NCBI GenBank assembly: GCA_037968835.1
Contig: JBBKWG010000106.1
Location: forward strand, 1-64,000
Direction: 5' to 3'
Source of the DNA: JBBKWG01 sp037968835
GTDB taxonomy: Bacteria > Pseudomonadota > Alphaproteobacteria > Rhodobacterales > Rhodobacteraceae
DNA length: 64,000 bases
A model generated the notes under the pieces. The model had not been told where the DNA came from, made no database searches, and saw only the letters and a list, made by a program, of their open reading frames with translations. Shown here piece by piece: positions 50,787-60,525 of this stretch (the stretch's first letter is position 1; each line of letters begins with the position of its first letter). Position numbers and translations under genes: made by a program.

Positions 50787-51956
50787 TCAGTTCCGTCTCT
50801 GCACGATAGCCTCGCCAGCACGTATACGTGCCATGTGGTCGGCATTGCGCACGGTATCAAGGGTAATCGCGGCGTTTCCTAGACCTTCCCCTGACATCTT
50901 TTCGATCACATCTTCGACAATCCCCGCCATATCGAGAAAACCGATACGGCCTTCGATGAAGGCGTCAAGCGCCGCTTCCTTCGCGCCGTTGAACACTGCT
51001 CCCGTCAACCCGCCAGAGTCCATGACCCCGCGTGCCAGCCGCAACGCGGGGTAACGCATTTCGTCTGGTTCGCGAAAGGTCAGTTGCCCGATCTTGGCAA
51101 GATCCAGTCGCTCCACCGGAAGATGCCGCCGTTCGGGCCAGTGCAGTGCGTAGCCAATGGCGTGGCGCATATCGGGCGGTCCGACATGGGCCATCAGCGC
51201 GCCGTCGTGAAAACCGACCAACGCATGTATCAGGCTTTCGGGATGAATCAGGGTTTCGATTTGTCTGGCTGAAATGCCAAAATATTCATGTGTTTCAATA
51301 AGCTCAAGGGCTTTGTTGAACAAGCTGGCGCTGTCTATCGTGATCCGCTGGCCCATAGCCCAGTTCGGATGCGAAGATGCCTGAGCCAACGACGCACCTT
51401 TCAGCCGCTCGATCGGCCAGTCCCGGAACGCACCGCCCGAAGCGGTGATGATAACGCGCTCAACCGCTTTGATGTCCTCGCCAACCAGCGCTTGAAACAC
51501 GGCCGAATGTTCGCTGTCGACAGGCAGGATCGTCGCGCCGTGCTCGCGTGCGGTTTGCATCAGCAATGGACCTGCCGTAACAAGGCTTTCCTTGTTGGCA
51601 AGCGCAAGCGTCGCGCCCTGCTTCAAAGCCCTCAGTCCGGGTGCAAGTCCGGCGACGCCCACAATCGACGACATCGTCCAGTCGACAGGTCGATCGGCTG
51701 CGTCTGTGACTGCACCTGCTCCGGCGGCGGCTTCGATGCCGCTGCCTGACAGCGCTGTTCTGAGGTCGCCGAGGCAGTCATCAAAGGCGGTAACAGCGAT
51801 CTCGGCGCCAAGCGCTTTCGCCTGTTCCGCCAGTTTCGCGACGTTTCGTCCGCCCGTCAGTGCGACGACCTGATACTCGTTCTTTGACCGCGAAATCAGG
51901 TCGACCGTGTTGGAACCGATGGAGCCGGTCGATCCGAAGATCGTGATCCGACGCAT
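50787..51956 (-). CDS. dxr: 1-deoxy-D-xylulose 5-phosphate reductoisomerase
   Basis: 389 aa. NADPH-binding ITIFGSTGSIGSNT at the N-terminus; metal-site regions LPVDSEHSAVFQ and ITASGGAFRDW are present. It makes methylerythritol phosphate in isoprenoid synthesis, which feeds UppS two genes away. ATG 51956 overlaps the cdsA stop (TGATG). Confidence 0.96.
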   Translation of the reverse strand: MRRITIFGSTGSIGSNTVDLISRSKNEYQVVALTGGRNVAKLAEQAKALGAEIAVTAFDDCLGDLRTALSGSGIEAAAGAGAVTDAADRPVDWTMSSIVGVAGLAPGLRALKQGATLALANKESLVTAGPLLMQTAREHGATILPVDSEHSAVFQALVGEDIKAVERVIITASGGAFRDWPIERLKGASLAQASSHPNWAMGQRITIDSASLFNKALELIETHEYFGISARQIETLIHPESLIHALVGFHDGALMAHVGPPDMRHAIGYALHWPERRHLPVERLDLAKIGQLTFREPDEMRYPALRLARGVMDSGGLTGAVFNGAKEAALDAFIEGRIGFLDMAGIVEDVIEKMSGEGLGNAAITLDTVRNADHMARIRAGEAIVQRRN

Positions 51957-52750
51957 CAGAGAGGGACCACCGCCGGCGGGAAGTCTATGATCTGCGCCAC
52001 AAGGAGCAGAAACAGCGAGGCGCCCAGCATCGCGTCAAACCGATCGAACATACCCCCATGCCCCGGCAGGATGTTCGAGCTGTCTTTGACCCCCATGCGA
52101 CGCTTCAAAGCACTTTCAGCGACATCGCCGAATTGTCCGGCTATAGAGGCTGCAATCGAAATCCCGATGAGTTCATAGCCCGACTGGCCCAACCAGACGA
52201 AGATTGCGCCAACGATACCGGCGCCAATCCATCCGGCGACGGTCCCTGACCATGTTTTCTTGGGGCTTACCTTTGGCCAGAATTTCGGTCCACCGATAAA
52301 GCGGCCGGCGAAATAGCCGAGGATGTCGGTCACGATCACCACAAGCGCCAGCCAGGCCATCCAGCCAAAGCCGAAATCATCGCGCAGAGCGACGAGTCCC
52401 AGACCGGCGAAAAGGATCGCCAGCGAGTAGATCGCGTAAGTGAAACGGTGCGCTTTCAGGCGGGCCACGCCAAGAAGCGTCGGAGCAAACAGTAGCGGGA
52501 GCGCGAAACCGGCCGAAATCTCGAGCCCTGCCAGCAACACCAGCCCACCGAAGACGCCGAAAGGAATGGCGTCCGCGCCGCCGCCAAGCATGCGGACCAG
52601 TTCCCAGATCATGATGCCGCAGATCAGCGCGACGAGGATATGAAAGGGAAAACCGCCGATCCACATGACGGCCAGACCAAGCGCGGCAGCAGCCGCCCCG
52701 GAAATCAGCCGCTGGCTCAGGTCATTCCATTGCCCTTTGGCTTCGATCAT
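51956..52750 (-). CDS. cdsA: Phosphatidate cytidylyltransferase
   Basis: 264 aa integral membrane protein with about seven hydrophobic segments. The signature near the C-terminus reads KRRMGVKDSSNILPGHGGMFDRFDA. It makes CDP-diacylglycerol for phospholipids. It overlaps uppS (ATGA) and dxr. Confidence 0.94.
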   Translation of the reverse strand: MIEAKGQWNDLSQRLISGAAAAALGLAVMWIGGFPFHILVALICGIMIWELVRMLGGGADAIPFGVFGGLVLLAGLEISAGFALPLLFAPTLLGVARLKAHRFTYAIYSLAILFAGLGLVALRDDFGFGWMAWLALVVIVTDILGYFAGRFIGGPKFWPKVSPKKTWSGTVAGWIGAGIVGAIFVWLGQSGYELIGISIAASIAGQFGDVAESALKRRMGVKDSSNILPGHGGMFDRFDAMLGASLFLLLVAQIIDFPPAVVPL

Positions 52751-53466
52751 CCCGGAACCGCGCCGTATCGCCGCTCTCGCTGCGAATAACCGGCAAGGAC
52801 GTGGGCGAACTCGGCAGCGGTGAAATCGGGCCAGAGAGTGTCGATGAATTCGTATTCCGAATAGGCCGATTGCCAGAGCAGGAAGTTCGATATCCGCGCC
52901 TCGCCACTGGTGCGGATCACAAGGTCCGGATCGGGCAGAACGTAAGTATCAAGGTACTTAGCCAGCGTTTCGGCGTCGACAGCTTCGGGATCCAACCTGC
53001 CCGCCGCGACTTCGCGCGCCAGACGTTTTGTAGCGCGTGCCACCTCGTCGCGACTGCCATAGTTCAGTGCCACCGTAAGATGCACCAGATCGTTTCCGCA
53101 GGTCAGCAATTCCAGTTCGTCCATCAACGCTACAAGCGTTTCGTCCAGACGAATCCTGTCGCCGATGAACCGAACCCGCACGCCGGATTCGAGCAATTGC
53201 TTGGTTTCGCTCATCAGATATCGCTTGAAAAGCTTCATCAGACCCGAAACTTCGACCTGAGTGCGCTTCCAGTTCTCGGTCGAGAATGCGAATATAGTCA
53301 GATACTTGACGCCAAGATCGGGACACGCTTCGACAATCTCGCGGACGCGTCGCGCACCTGCGTGATGGCCGAATAGCCGCGGTTTGCCCCGCGCCTGTGC
53401 CCAACGGCCGTTGCCGTCCATGATAATCGCCACGTGTTGAGGCGCGGCCTTATTCAGTCTGTTCAT
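52747..53466 (-). CDS. uppS: Undecaprenyl diphosphate synthase
   Basis: 239 aa from ATG 53466; a TTG at 53472 has better spacing to GGAG and may be the true start. Motifs are VAIIMDGNGRWA with the catalytic Asp, YLTIFAFSTENWKR, and the C-terminal DLVIRTSGEARISNF with FIDTLWPDF. It makes the C55 carrier lipid for cell-wall and polysaccharide synthesis. Confidence 0.95.
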   Translation of the reverse strand: MNRLNKAAPQHVAIIMDGNGRWAQARGKPRLFGHHAGARRVREIVEACPDLGVKYLTIFAFSTENWKRTQVEVSGLMKLFKRYLMSETKQLLESGVRVRFIGDRIRLDETLVALMDELELLTCGNDLVHLTVALNYGSRDEVARATKRLAREVAAGRLDPEAVDAETLAKYLDTYVLPDPDLVIRTSGEARISNFLLWQSAYSEYEFIDTLWPDFTAAEFAHVLAGYSQRERRYGAVPG

Positions 53467-53508
53467 GCCCAAAACGGGTCTCCTCGGACTGCCCCACCCC
53501 GACGCAGA

Positions 53509-54072
53509 TTAAACCTGCATTATTTCTTCTTGCTTACTTTCAAGTGCATTATCTATCCGCGTGATCGCGGCATCGGTCAGCGTCTGCACCTCGTCGGACC
53601 AGAATTTCTGATCGTCTTCCGACATGCCTTCGGCTTTCGCCTTCTTGATCTGATCCATTCCATCGCGCCGCACGTTGCGGATCGCGACCTTGGCGTTTTC
53701 GGCATAGGTCCCGGCAACCTTGGTCAACTCGCGGCGGCGCTCTTCGTTCAATTCTGGAATGGGCAGTCGGATGATCGTGCCGTCGACCACCGGATTGATT
53801 CCCAGCCCCGACTCTCGCAGCGCCTTTTCGACCTTGCCGACCAGTGCCTTGTCCCAGACGTTCAGGGTGATCATGCGCGGCTCGGGCACATTGACTGTGC
53901 CGACCTGATTGACTGGCGTCATCGAACCGTAGGCATCGACCATCACTGGCTCCAGCATCGACGCTGACGCGCGACCGGTCCGCAAGGTCTGGAATTCCTG
54001 GCGAAGCGAGGCCATTGCGCCATCCATCCGCCGTTGCAAATCGCCCAGATCAATTTCGATATCGTCAGCCAT
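53509..54072 (-). CDS. frr: Ribosome recycling factor
   Basis: 187 aa, normal size. Typical segments are [47 protein letters not shown] and RNVRRDG. It splits post-termination ribosomes with EF-G. The 166-bp gap to pyrH holds no recognisable gene; 42 bp separate it from uppS. Confidence 0.97.
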   Translation of the reverse strand: MADDIEIDLGDLQRRMDGAMASLRQEFQTLRTGRASASMLEPVMVDAYGSMTPVNQVGTVNVPEPRMITLNVWDKALVGKVEKALRESGLGINPVVDGTIIRLPIPELNEERRRELTKVAGTYAENAKVAIRNVRRDGMDQIKKAKAEGMSEDDQKFWSDEVQTLTDAAITRIDNALESKQEEIMQV

Positions 54073-54238
54073 GCCCGTCACTTCCCGATCTTCCGGCCGC
54101 TCAAGCCGGTTTTCAGCCTCTATAACCGCAGCAATGCCGGAATGTATAGTCTGGGTGCCACCCAAGTGTGCAGTGTTTCAGCAGTTTTTTTTGGCGGAGA
54201 CGTTTCAAAGCCCGATTTCTGTCAGCACGCTTAACAGA

Positions 54239-54973
54239 TCAATCCTGCACAATCGTATAGGTTCCCTCGCCGGCCAGAATGCCGCGGAATCCACCTGGTT
54301 CGTCCAGGGAAAATACTATGATCGGCAGCTTGTTGTCGCGTGCCAGTGCGATGGCCGATGCGTCCATGACGCCAAGATGCTGGGCCAGCACCTCGTCATA
54401 GGTCACGCGATCATAGCGCTTGGCATCGTCGTGCTTGGTCGGGTCCTTGTCATAAACGCCGTCGACCTTGGTGCCCTTGAAAATCGCCTCGCACGACATT
54501 TCCGACGCTCTGAGAGTGGCGGCCGTGTCCGTCGTGAAATACGGGTTGCCGGTTCCGGCGGCAAAGATGCAGACCCGTTTCTTTTCCAGGTGGCGCACCG
54601 CGCGACGGCGGATATAGGGCTCGGCGACCTCATCCATGCGAATTGCCGATATCACGCGGGTGTGGATATCAAGATCCTCCAGCGCCGATTGCATAGCGAG
54701 CGCGTTCATGACTGTCGCGAGCATCCCCATGTAATCGGCCGTCGTGCGCTCCATCCCTTGCGCGCTGCCCTGCAATCCGCGGAAAATGTTGCCGCCGCCG
54801 ATGACCATGCAGATTTCGACGCCTAGTTCGTGGACCGACTGAACTTCGCGCGCGATCCGTGCCACAGTGGGCGGATGCAGGCCATATCCCAGATCGCCCA
54901 TCAGCGCCTCTCCCGAGATCTTCAGCAGAACGCGCCGGTATGCAGCTCTTGGCTCGGTCAAATCGCTGGTCAT
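54239..54973 (-). CDS. pyrH: UMP kinase
   Basis: 244 aa from ATG 54973. It has [11 protein letters not shown], the GGGNIFRG loop, [16 protein letters not shown] and the C-terminal end of the amino-acid-kinase fold. It phosphorylates UMP to UDP. It heads the minus-strand pyrH-frr-uppS-cdsA-dxr-rseP-bamA-lpx block and is divergent from miaA. Confidence 0.97.
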   Translation of the reverse strand: MTSDLTEPRAAYRRVLLKISGEALMGDLGYGLHPPTVARIAREVQSVHELGVEICMVIGGGNIFRGLQGSAQGMERTTADYMGMLATVMNALAMQSALEDLDIHTRVISAIRMDEVAEPYIRRRAVRHLEKKRVCIFAAGTGNPYFTTDTAATLRASEMSCEAIFKGTKVDGVYDKDPTKHDDAKRYDRVTYDEVLAQHLGVMDASAIALARDNKLPIIVFSLDEPGGFRGILAGEGTYTIVQD

Positions 54974-55082
54974 GGGCGGCCCTTTCAATCGGTCCTGTTG
55001 GCGCCAGATTTGGCGGGGCTTTGCGCCCGGCGCGAAAATGTCCGAAAACGGCGCGGTATTCAACGAGGAAGGCACAGCGCGG

Positions 55083-55970
55083 GTGAATGATCTGATCGAA
55101 GATGTTCTGGGCAGCCTCGATACCCGTCGCCCCGTCCTGTTGGCGGGACCGACCGCCAGCGGCAAATCTTCCCTCGCGATGGCGATTGCGGCACACATGG
55201 GCGGCCCGGTGGTCAATGCTGACGCGCTTCAGGTCTATGGCGACTGGCGGGTGCTGACCGCGCGCCCGTCGCCCGAGGACGAAGCTGCCATTCCCCACCG
55301 GCTTTACGGCCACGTGCCCGGCAACCGGCCGTATTCGGTCGGCCAGTGGTTGCGCGACGTCGCGCCGTTTCTGGATGGTCCGCCACCGGTCATCGTCGGT
55401 GGAACCGGGCTGTATTTTTTGGCGCTGATCGAGGGACTCGCGGCCATTCCCGACATACCCGCATTGGTTCGAAAGGAAGCCGATGAACGGCTGGCGACGG
55501 AAGGTCTGAGCGCGCTTCTTTCCGGTATCGACGCCGAAACCGCCAAGCGTATTGATGCCCAAAATCCGATGCGCGTGCAGCGGGCGTGGGAAGTTCAGCG
55601 GGCGACGGGACGCGGATTGGCGGCTTGGCAGGACGACACCGGCCCGCCGCTACTCAGCCTCGACAACGTGCAGGCGTTTGTGCTGAGCGCGCCGAAGGAT
55701 TGGCTCAATCCCCGGATCGAGGCACGCTTCGATCAGATGCTGCGCGCGGGTGCCTTGGATGAAGCGCGGCGAAATGCTGCAAACTGGCGCCCTGACTTGC
55801 CTTCGGCCAAGGCAATCGGTGCCGGAGAGCTGATAGCGCACGTCCGTGAAGGATTGTCTCTTGATGCCGCGCGGGTCGCCGCCATTACTCTCAGTCGTCA
55901 ATACGCCAAGCGCCAACGAAGCTGGTTTCGCGGACGGATGAAGGATTGGAACTGGATCAATGCGGGCTAG
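55083..55970 (+). CDS. miaA: tRNA dimethylallyltransferase
   Basis: 295 aa from GTG 55083 (GAGGAAGG upstream); an in-frame ATG at 55038 would give 310 aa but lacks a ribosome-binding site. P-loop [11 protein letters not shown], then [19 protein letters not shown] and [11 protein letters not shown]. It transfers the isopentenyl group to A37 of tRNAs. The C-terminus has [12 protein letters not shown] as usual. Confidence 0.93.
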   Translation: MNDLIEDVLGSLDTRRPVLLAGPTASGKSSLAMAIAAHMGGPVVNADALQVYGDWRVLTARPSPEDEAAIPHRLYGHVPGNRPYSVGQWLRDVAPFLDGPPPVIVGGTGLYFLALIEGLAAIPDIPALVRKEADERLATEGLSALLSGIDAETAKRIDAQNPMRVQRAWEVQRATGRGLAAWQDDTGPPLLSLDNVQAFVLSAPKDWLNPRIEARFDQMLRAGALDEARRNAANWRPDLPSAKAIGAGELIAHVREGLSLDAARVAAITLSRQYAKRQRSWFRGRMKDWNWINAG

Positions 55971-56073
55971 GATGCGGTGCGCGATGTTAGCGCATGACAT
56001 TTCTGATCGACCGCCGCGATTTCCGCCCGCTTTGCGCTGGCACAAGACGCCGCCATTTGTCATAAGACGCGCG

Positions 56074-56214
56074 ATGACCAACAGGATCGCACTAGGCCTC
56101 GGTCTGTTCCTTGTGGCGCTTTTTGCGCTGAATTTCGCGTTCGGGCTGGAATGGCATGTTTTTCTCGGACGAAAATTTCTGGAGCTGATCCGTGTGATCG
56201 CCTTCTGGCGCTAG
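56074..56214 (+). CDS. 46-aa single-span membrane protein upstream of gap
   Basis: ATG 56074; the product is MTNRIALGLGLFLVALFALN followed by FAFGLEWHVFLGRKFLELIR and VIAFWR. It has one membrane span at residues 4-24 and an amphipathic C-terminal helix ending AFWR. I recall similar short proteins near gap in roseobacters. The ribosome-binding site is poor, so the start may differ. The gap gene follows 29 bp later, perhaps on the same transcript. Confidence 0.65.
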   Translation: MTNRIALGLGLFLVALFALNFAFGLEWHVFLGRKFLELIRVIAFWR

Positions 56215-56243
56215 TGCCCAGACAAATCTGAAGGAGATGAAAC

Positions 56244-57245
56244 GTGGCAGTCAAAGTGGCAATTAACGGCTTCGGCCGGATCGGTCGAAACGTCTTGCGC
56301 GCAATCGCAGAATCGGGACGCAAGGACATTCAGGTCGTGGCGATCAACGATCTCGGCCCTGTCGAGACCAACGCCCACCTTCTGCGCTACGATTCAGTTC
56401 ATGGCCGGTATCCCGGCACTGTCACCGTGAACGGGGATTCGATCGACGTCGGTACCGGACCGATCAAGGTCACGGCCGAGCGTGACCCCAAGACCCTGCC
56501 CTGGGGCGATGTCGATATCGCGCTGGAGTGCACCGGGATTTTCACCGCTCGCGACAAGGCGGCGCTTCACCTGGAAAACGGCTCCAAGCGCGTGCTGATC
56601 TCTGCACCCGGTGCAGGTTCCGACAAGACGGTTGTTTACGGCGTCAATCACGACGTCCTGACGGCCGACGATCTGGTCGTGTCCAATGCCTCGTGCACGA
56701 CGAACTGTCTGAGTCCTGTGGCTAAGGTGCTGAACGACGTCATCGGCATCGACAAAGGCTTCATGACGACGATTCACAGCTACACAGGCGATCAGCCAAC
56801 ACTCGATACGATGCATTCGGATCTCTACCGCGCGCGCGCTGCCGCGATGTCGATGATCCCGACATCGACCGGGGCGGCAAAGGCCGTCGGTCTGGTGCTG
56901 CCCGAGCTTGACGGCAAGCTTGACGGGGTTGCGATCCGGGTGCCGACCCCAAACGTTTCGGTGGTCGATCTGGTGTTCAACGCAAGCCGCGCCACGAGCG
57001 TGGAAGAAGTCAACGACGCCATCCGCAAGGCTGCCGATGGTCCGATGAAAGGCATTCTAGGCTATACGGACGAAAAGCTGGTCTCGATGGACTTCAACCA
57101 CGACCCGCATTCGTCGATCTTCCACACCGATCAGACCAAGGTGATGGACGGAACGATGGTGCGAATCCTCACCTGGTATGACAACGAATGGGGCTTTTCG
57201 AACAGGATGGCCGACGTTGCGGTCGCCATGGGCAAGCTGATCTGA
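56244..57245 (+). CDS. gap: Glyceraldehyde-3-phosphate dehydrogenase, type I
   Basis: 333 aa from GTG 56244, preceded by AAGGAG. NAD-binding [12 protein letters not shown], catalytic Cys151 in [12 protein letters not shown], and a C-terminal [12 protein letters not shown]. It works in glycolysis or gluconeogenesis. A strong hairpin terminator follows. Downstream synteny breaks into a lower-GC segment. Confidence 0.97.
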   Translation: MAVKVAINGFGRIGRNVLRAIAESGRKDIQVVAINDLGPVETNAHLLRYDSVHGRYPGTVTVNGDSIDVGTGPIKVTAERDPKTLPWGDVDIALECTGIFTARDKAALHLENGSKRVLISAPGAGSDKTVVYGVNHDVLTADDLVVSNASCTTNCLSPVAKVLNDVIGIDKGFMTTIHSYTGDQPTLDTMHSDLYRARAAAMSMIPTSTGAAKAVGLVLPELDGKLDGVAIRVPTPNVSVVDLVFNASRATSVEEVNDAIRKAADGPMKGILGYTDEKLVSMDFNHDPHSSIFHTDQTKVMDGTMVRILTWYDNEWGFSNRMADVAVAMGKLI

Positions 57246-57273
57246 GACCGTCTGGCAAGTTCAACAGTTCTGC

Positions 57274-57296
57274 GGCGCCGTCAGCGGCGCCGTTTT
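57274..57296 (+). terminator. gap terminator
   Basis: GGCGCCG (57274-57280) and CGGCGCC (57285-57291) form a perfect 7-bp stem around TCAG, followed by GTTTT. It is 28 bp past the gap stop. Confidence 0.88.
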
Positions 57297-57391
57297 CAAT
57301 TGACGGGGCCAACACGGAATAGTTCTGGTTCAAGTGCAAATTATCGAGTTCCCCACATGGCGCCACCTCGGGCCACTACGAAAGAGCGCAC

Positions 57392-57547
57392 ATGCGCGTA
57401 CTATTCACGTCTACCAGCGGACCCGGACATCTTAACCCTTTGCTCCCCTATGCCACGGCACTGAGGGAAGCGGGCCACGAGGTCAGGATCGCCGCACCGC
57501 CGAGTGCGGCGCCGCCGATCCGACGCGCTGATCATGCCCCTTTCTAA
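57392..57547 (+). pseudogene. Truncated glycosyltransferase (UGT/MGT-like) N-terminal fragment
   Basis: Only 51 codons. The peptide begins MRVLFTSTSGPGHLNPLLPY and continues ATALREAGHEVRIAAP, the exact N-terminal pattern of actinobacterial-type glycosyltransferases related to macrolide and flavonoid UGTs, which are normally about 400 aa. It closes with DHAPF then TAA; the sugar-donor domain is absent. The join with unrelated, lower-GC sequence is near 57540. It is a remnant of a gene destroyed by deletion or insertion. Confidence 0.8.
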
Positions 57548-57782
57548 GAGCAGCTTCGGCTATGTGTGTCGCAAGCTACACTGGATGCGCCTGTCGCCGT
57601 CTCTGTCGTAAAGCAAGACGTCTCGCCCACCATCGAACTCGATCGCCAGCGGGTACCAATCCAAACCCAGTCAATCGTTGCTTCTATCTGATTTTTAGTT
57701 GGGGACAGCGACAGCGAGATTACTTTGAAAGAGCACGAGCGCACCGCCGTATTGTTACGTATGGTTCCTGTAAAATGCCACG
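57548..57782. other. Lower-GC stretch without a supported gene
   Basis: 235 bp between the glycosyltransferase fragment and the nuclease gene. On the minus strand two overlapping frames give short protein-like stretches (one includes YPLAIEFDGGRDVLLYDRDG) interrupted by stops, as if a small gene had been frameshifted. No family is recognised and no inverted repeats of an insertion sequence are visible. Confidence 0.4.
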
Positions 57783-58265
57783 TCAGTTCATTCCACACCG
57801 CTGCCTGATCAAACCCCAGTTACCCTCAAACTGCGCCAGTGAACTCATTTCGACCGCACAATGTGTCGTGCTTGGATTGCGAGGACGAACGCCGTTATGC
57901 TTGTCCAGCCACGCGCAATAGTTGTGCAGAATTATTGACTGCAGTTCGTGTTGAGGCAGTATGAAGTATCTGTCCTGTCCAGCGCTGTCGCCAATCTTCA
58001 CAAATACGTAAACCAGTTCGCCATCTAACGCGTCGTTCGATCCACCCACAATTTGCCGGTCACCTTCAAAATCAATGTGTATGAAGCGCGTTGCGTTAAA
58101 GTGAACTGAGCCAGTGCGCCATGCTTTGATTTGCAGGTGCAGTGTCGTATCGTTCGCGTATGCCAAAATATCAATGTCAGGCATGTTACCCGCAAATGAA
58201 GTAGCAACAATCCCACGCCTGCCTAGCTCAGCGACCACTAAGCTTTCACCAATCTGCCCCGCCAA
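57783..58265 (-). CDS. PD-(D/E)XK-like nuclease-fold protein
   Basis: 160 aa from TTG 58265 (AGGA six bases upstream). The N-terminal GQIGESLVVAELGRRG, MPDIDILAY and LQIKAWRTG match the nuclease core: Glu in the first helix, the Asp pair, then Q-x-K. No partner methylase or intron is present. The reading frame stays open about 23 codons further upstream with family-like residues (NFRTQ) but no start codon, so the N-terminus may be truncated. GC is lower than in neighbours, suggesting acquisition. It could be a defence or selfish nuclease, or a cell-repair enzyme; the function is unknown. Confidence 0.6.
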   Translation of the reverse strand: MAGQIGESLVVAELGRRGIVATSFAGNMPDIDILAYANDTTLHLQIKAWRTGSVHFNATRFIHIDFEGDRQIVGGSNDALDGELVYVFVKIGDSAGQDRYFILPQHELQSIILHNYCAWLDKHNGVRPRNPSTTHCAVEMSSLAQFEGNWGLIRQRCGMN

Positions 58266-58388
58266 CTGCGTCCTAAAATTGCGTGACAGGTTGCTGCTCC
58301 AACATGTCTCAACCGCTAACTTTTATGCTAATTTCGCAATACCAATACGTCAATGACTTCAGTACTCTGCCATAGGACTGTTATGCAC

Positions 58389-58417
58389 GAAAAAAGGGCT
58401 GCAGAAAATGCAGCCCT
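58389..58417 (-). terminator. Terminator of the rplM-rpsI operon
   Basis: AGGGCTGCA (58395-58403) and TGCAGCCCT (58409-58417) form a 9-bp perfect stem with a GAAAA loop; the A-run on the left gives a T-tract on the minus strand. It lies 33 bp after the rpsI stop. Confidence 0.93.
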
Positions 58418-58449
58418 CTGTAATTGTTTAGAAATATACTGGCTCTCAG

Positions 58450-58950
58450 TTAGCGCTTCGAGAACTGGAAGCTCTTACGGGCTTTCGCCTTGCCGAACTT
58501 CTTGCGCTCTACGACGCGGCTGTCGCGGGTCAGGAAGCCGGCCGCCTTCAGCGCCGCACGAAGCGACGGATCATAAAGCTGCAACGCCTTCGAGATGCCG
58601 TGCTTGACCGCGCCGGCCTGGCCAGAGAGACCGCCACCCTTGACCGTTGCCATCACGTCGAATTCGCCTTCGCGACCGGCCACGGTAAATGGCTGGCGAA
58701 GGATCATCTGAAGCACCGGACGGGCGAAGTACTCGGCCATCTCTTTGCCGTTGACCACGACCTTGCCGGATCCGGGCTTTATCCAGACGCGTGCGACCGC
58801 GTCCTTGCGCTTGCCTGTGGCATATGCGCGGCCCAGTTTATCGCGGACCGGTTCGCGGTGAATGGCGGTTTCCACAATCGTTTCGACCGAAGCGTCGGAT
58901 CCCGCCACGACGTCTTTCAGATCGTCCAGCGTCTTGATATCTTCTGCCAT
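58450..58950 (-). CDS. rpsI: 30S ribosomal protein S9
   Basis: 166 aa, longer than E. coli S9 (130) by an acidic N-terminal extension of about 35 residues usual in alphaproteobacteria. Core motifs are [20 protein letters not shown] and the C-terminal [15 protein letters not shown]. It lies three bases after rplM. Confidence 0.97.
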   Translation of the reverse strand: MAEDIKTLDDLKDVVAGSDASVETIVETAIHREPVRDKLGRAYATGKRKDAVARVWIKPGSGKVVVNGKEMAEYFARPVLQMILRQPFTVAGREGEFDVMATVKGGGLSGQAGAVKHGISKALQLYDPSLRAALKAAGFLTRDSRVVERKKFGKAKARKSFQFSKR

Positions 58951-58953
58951 GCC

Positions 58954-59412
58954 TTAGCTCCGGGTGTTCTTCTTGTTCATGGACTTAACGTCCAGAACAG
59001 AGGGGTTCTGCGCCTCGTGCGGGTGCTCGGCACCTGCATAGACGCGAAGGTTGGTCATCTGCTTGGCGGACAGGCGATTGCCCGGCAGCATGCGCTTGAC
59101 GGCCTGAGTAACGACGCGCTCGGGATGCGCGCCCTCAAGAATCTGGCCGGTGGTGCGCGACTTGATGCCGCCCGGATAGCCGGTGTGCCAATAATTGGGT
59201 TTGTCGCGCTTGTTGCCCGTCAACTGCACCTTGTCGGCGTTGATGATGATGACGTTGTCGCCCATGTCCATGTGCGGAGTGAACGACGGCTTGTGCTTGC
59301 CGCGCAGTCGCGTGGCGACGATCGAGGCGAGGCGGCCCAGAACCACGCCTTCGGCGTCGATCAGGATCCAGCTCTTGTCGATGTCCGCCGGTGTTGCGGA
59401 AAAAGTTTTCAT
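58954..59412 (-). CDS. rplM: 50S ribosomal protein L13
   Basis: 152 aa from ATG 59412 (AAAGGGC upstream). Conserved [39 protein letters not shown], and [15 protein letters not shown]. It is first in the rplM-rpsI operon. The 247 bp upstream are AT-rich and hold the promoter; no gene is supported on that strand. Confidence 0.97.
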   Translation of the reverse strand: MKTFSATPADIDKSWILIDAEGVVLGRLASIVATRLRGKHKPSFTPHMDMGDNVIIINADKVQLTGNKRDKPNYWHTGYPGGIKSRTTGQILEGAHPERVVTQAVKRMLPGNRLSAKQMTNLRVYAGAEHPHEAQNPSVLDVKSMNKKNTRS

Positions 59413-59570
59413 TGCATTGCCCTTTGGGGGGTTCATTCGGATGACCGGGTTCTAAGCGATCCCCACGCACAGTCAAGGTCATTCGGCGGCTGTTAATTCA
59501 GCAAATTCAATGCGTTAAAAGTTAGGTATTATATTACCCCACTTTTGTAGCCATAAGCGGTCGATTTTTG

Positions 59571-59584
59571 CGTTAAGTTTAACG
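59571..59584. promoter_or_regulatory. Short palindrome CGTTAA-GT-TTAACG
   Basis: A 6-bp-arm inverted repeat in the gap between divergent rplM and the 77-aa membrane protein gene. The spacing does not fit the standard CtrA box (TTAA-N7-TTAAC), although both arms are TTAA(C). Confidence 0.3.
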
Positions 59585-59659
59585 ACTGTCAAACTTGCGC
59601 CCGAATTGTCGGCTAAGACTGCGGAATTCAGTGTTCTGTATCGGTATCGGGAGTATCCC

Positions 59660-59893
59660 ATGATCACCAGCATTTTCCTCGCATTTGTGGCCCTCGGCAT
59701 AGCCTTGGGAGTCGTCTTCGTCGGTTACGGAGGCGTCTTTCTTCTAATCATCGGACTTTGCTGCGCGTCTGTGACGTTCAGCTACCTTGCGGCAACGCTG
59801 CGCATAGGTCCCGGCAGCAAGAAAGCCGACAAGTCGCACGGTCAAAAAAGCGGCCTGATCACTGGCCTTGCATTCACGGATCAACGCCACTAA
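59660..59893 (+). CDS. Small membrane protein, 77 aa
   Basis: ATG 59660 with GGGAG upstream. Two hydrophobic segments cover residues 2-48 (MITSIFLAFVALGIALGVVF, then GGVFLLIIGLCCASVTFSYL); a basic polar tail (GPGSKKADKSHGQKSG) follows. No family recognised. It precedes speD by about 90 bp on the same strand. Confidence 0.6.
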   Translation: MITSIFLAFVALGIALGVVFVGYGGVFLLIIGLCCASVTFSYLAATLRIGPGSKKADKSHGQKSGLITGLAFTDQRH

Positions 59894-59984
59894 TTGCCCC
59901 CCTTCTAGGCACCGATCCCATCCCGACCTAATGCGGGGGGCGCTAAGGGCCGGATTACAATCAACTGGACAGAAGGGGAGTGCC

Positions 59985-60509
59985 ATGACGGACGGCGCCA
60001 ACCTCTTCCACCTGGGGATCGGTCTGGATTCAGGCGCCCATGCGGAAGATTCTCGCGGCGATGACGCTGCGCAAACCGTTGCCGCGAACGCTAATCGCGA
60101 CATTTTCGATACTGATCGGGAAGATCACTTCATCCGCCGTGGCGGCAGGGTTTTCGCGGGAACTCACCTGATTATCGAAGTTGTGGAGGGCACCGGGCTT
60201 GATGACGAAGCCCGCATCCAACAAGCGTTCCGCGACTGCGTCGATGTCTGCGGTGCAACGCTTCTGCACATGCACACCCATAAATTCTCGCCCCAAGGCG
60301 TCTCGGGTGTGGCAGTGCTGGCCGAAAGCCATATCTCGGTCCACACTTGGCCCGAGATCGGCTACGGCGCGTTCGACGTATTCATGTGCGGCGAAGCCGA
60401 ACCCTGGCACGCAGTCGACGTTCTCGCCAAAGCGTTCCAGACAAGCGATGTGCGGGTGAAAGAGCTACTGCGCGGCGATGGCCTTGTGACCGTCGAGGCC
60501 GTGGCCTGA
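59985..60509 (+). CDS. speD: S-adenosylmethionine decarboxylase proenzyme
   Basis: 174 aa; AAGGGGAG precedes ATG 59985. The self-processing and active-site segment AESHISVHTWPE places the pyruvoyl serine at Ser115 (cleavage after Glu114). The CGATLLHMHTHKF segment holds the proton-donor Cys/His region. It has an N-terminal extension of about 50 residues relative to short bacterial SpeD. It makes decarboxylated SAM for SpeE, encoded 1.8 kb downstream. Confidence 0.93.
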   Translation: MTDGANLFHLGIGLDSGAHAEDSRGDDAAQTVAANANRDIFDTDREDHFIRRGGRVFAGTHLIIEVVEGTGLDDEARIQQAFRDCVDVCGATLLHMHTHKFSPQGVSGVAVLAESHISVHTWPEIGYGAFDVFMCGEAEPWHAVDVLAKAFQTSDVRVKELLRGDGLVTVEAVA

Positions 60510-60525
60510 CGCTCAGGCGCGGGCG

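Noticed and set aside
57544..57798. An 84-codon minus-strand frame
   Set aside because: Ser/Thr-rich without motifs and overlapping the nuclease 3' end; a competing frame looks more protein-like but is interrupted. It is noted only as a degraded stretch.
59571..59584. Palindrome as a CtrA binding site
   Set aside because: The two TTAA arms are 2 bp apart, not the N7 of the known site; it is kept only as an unassigned palindrome.
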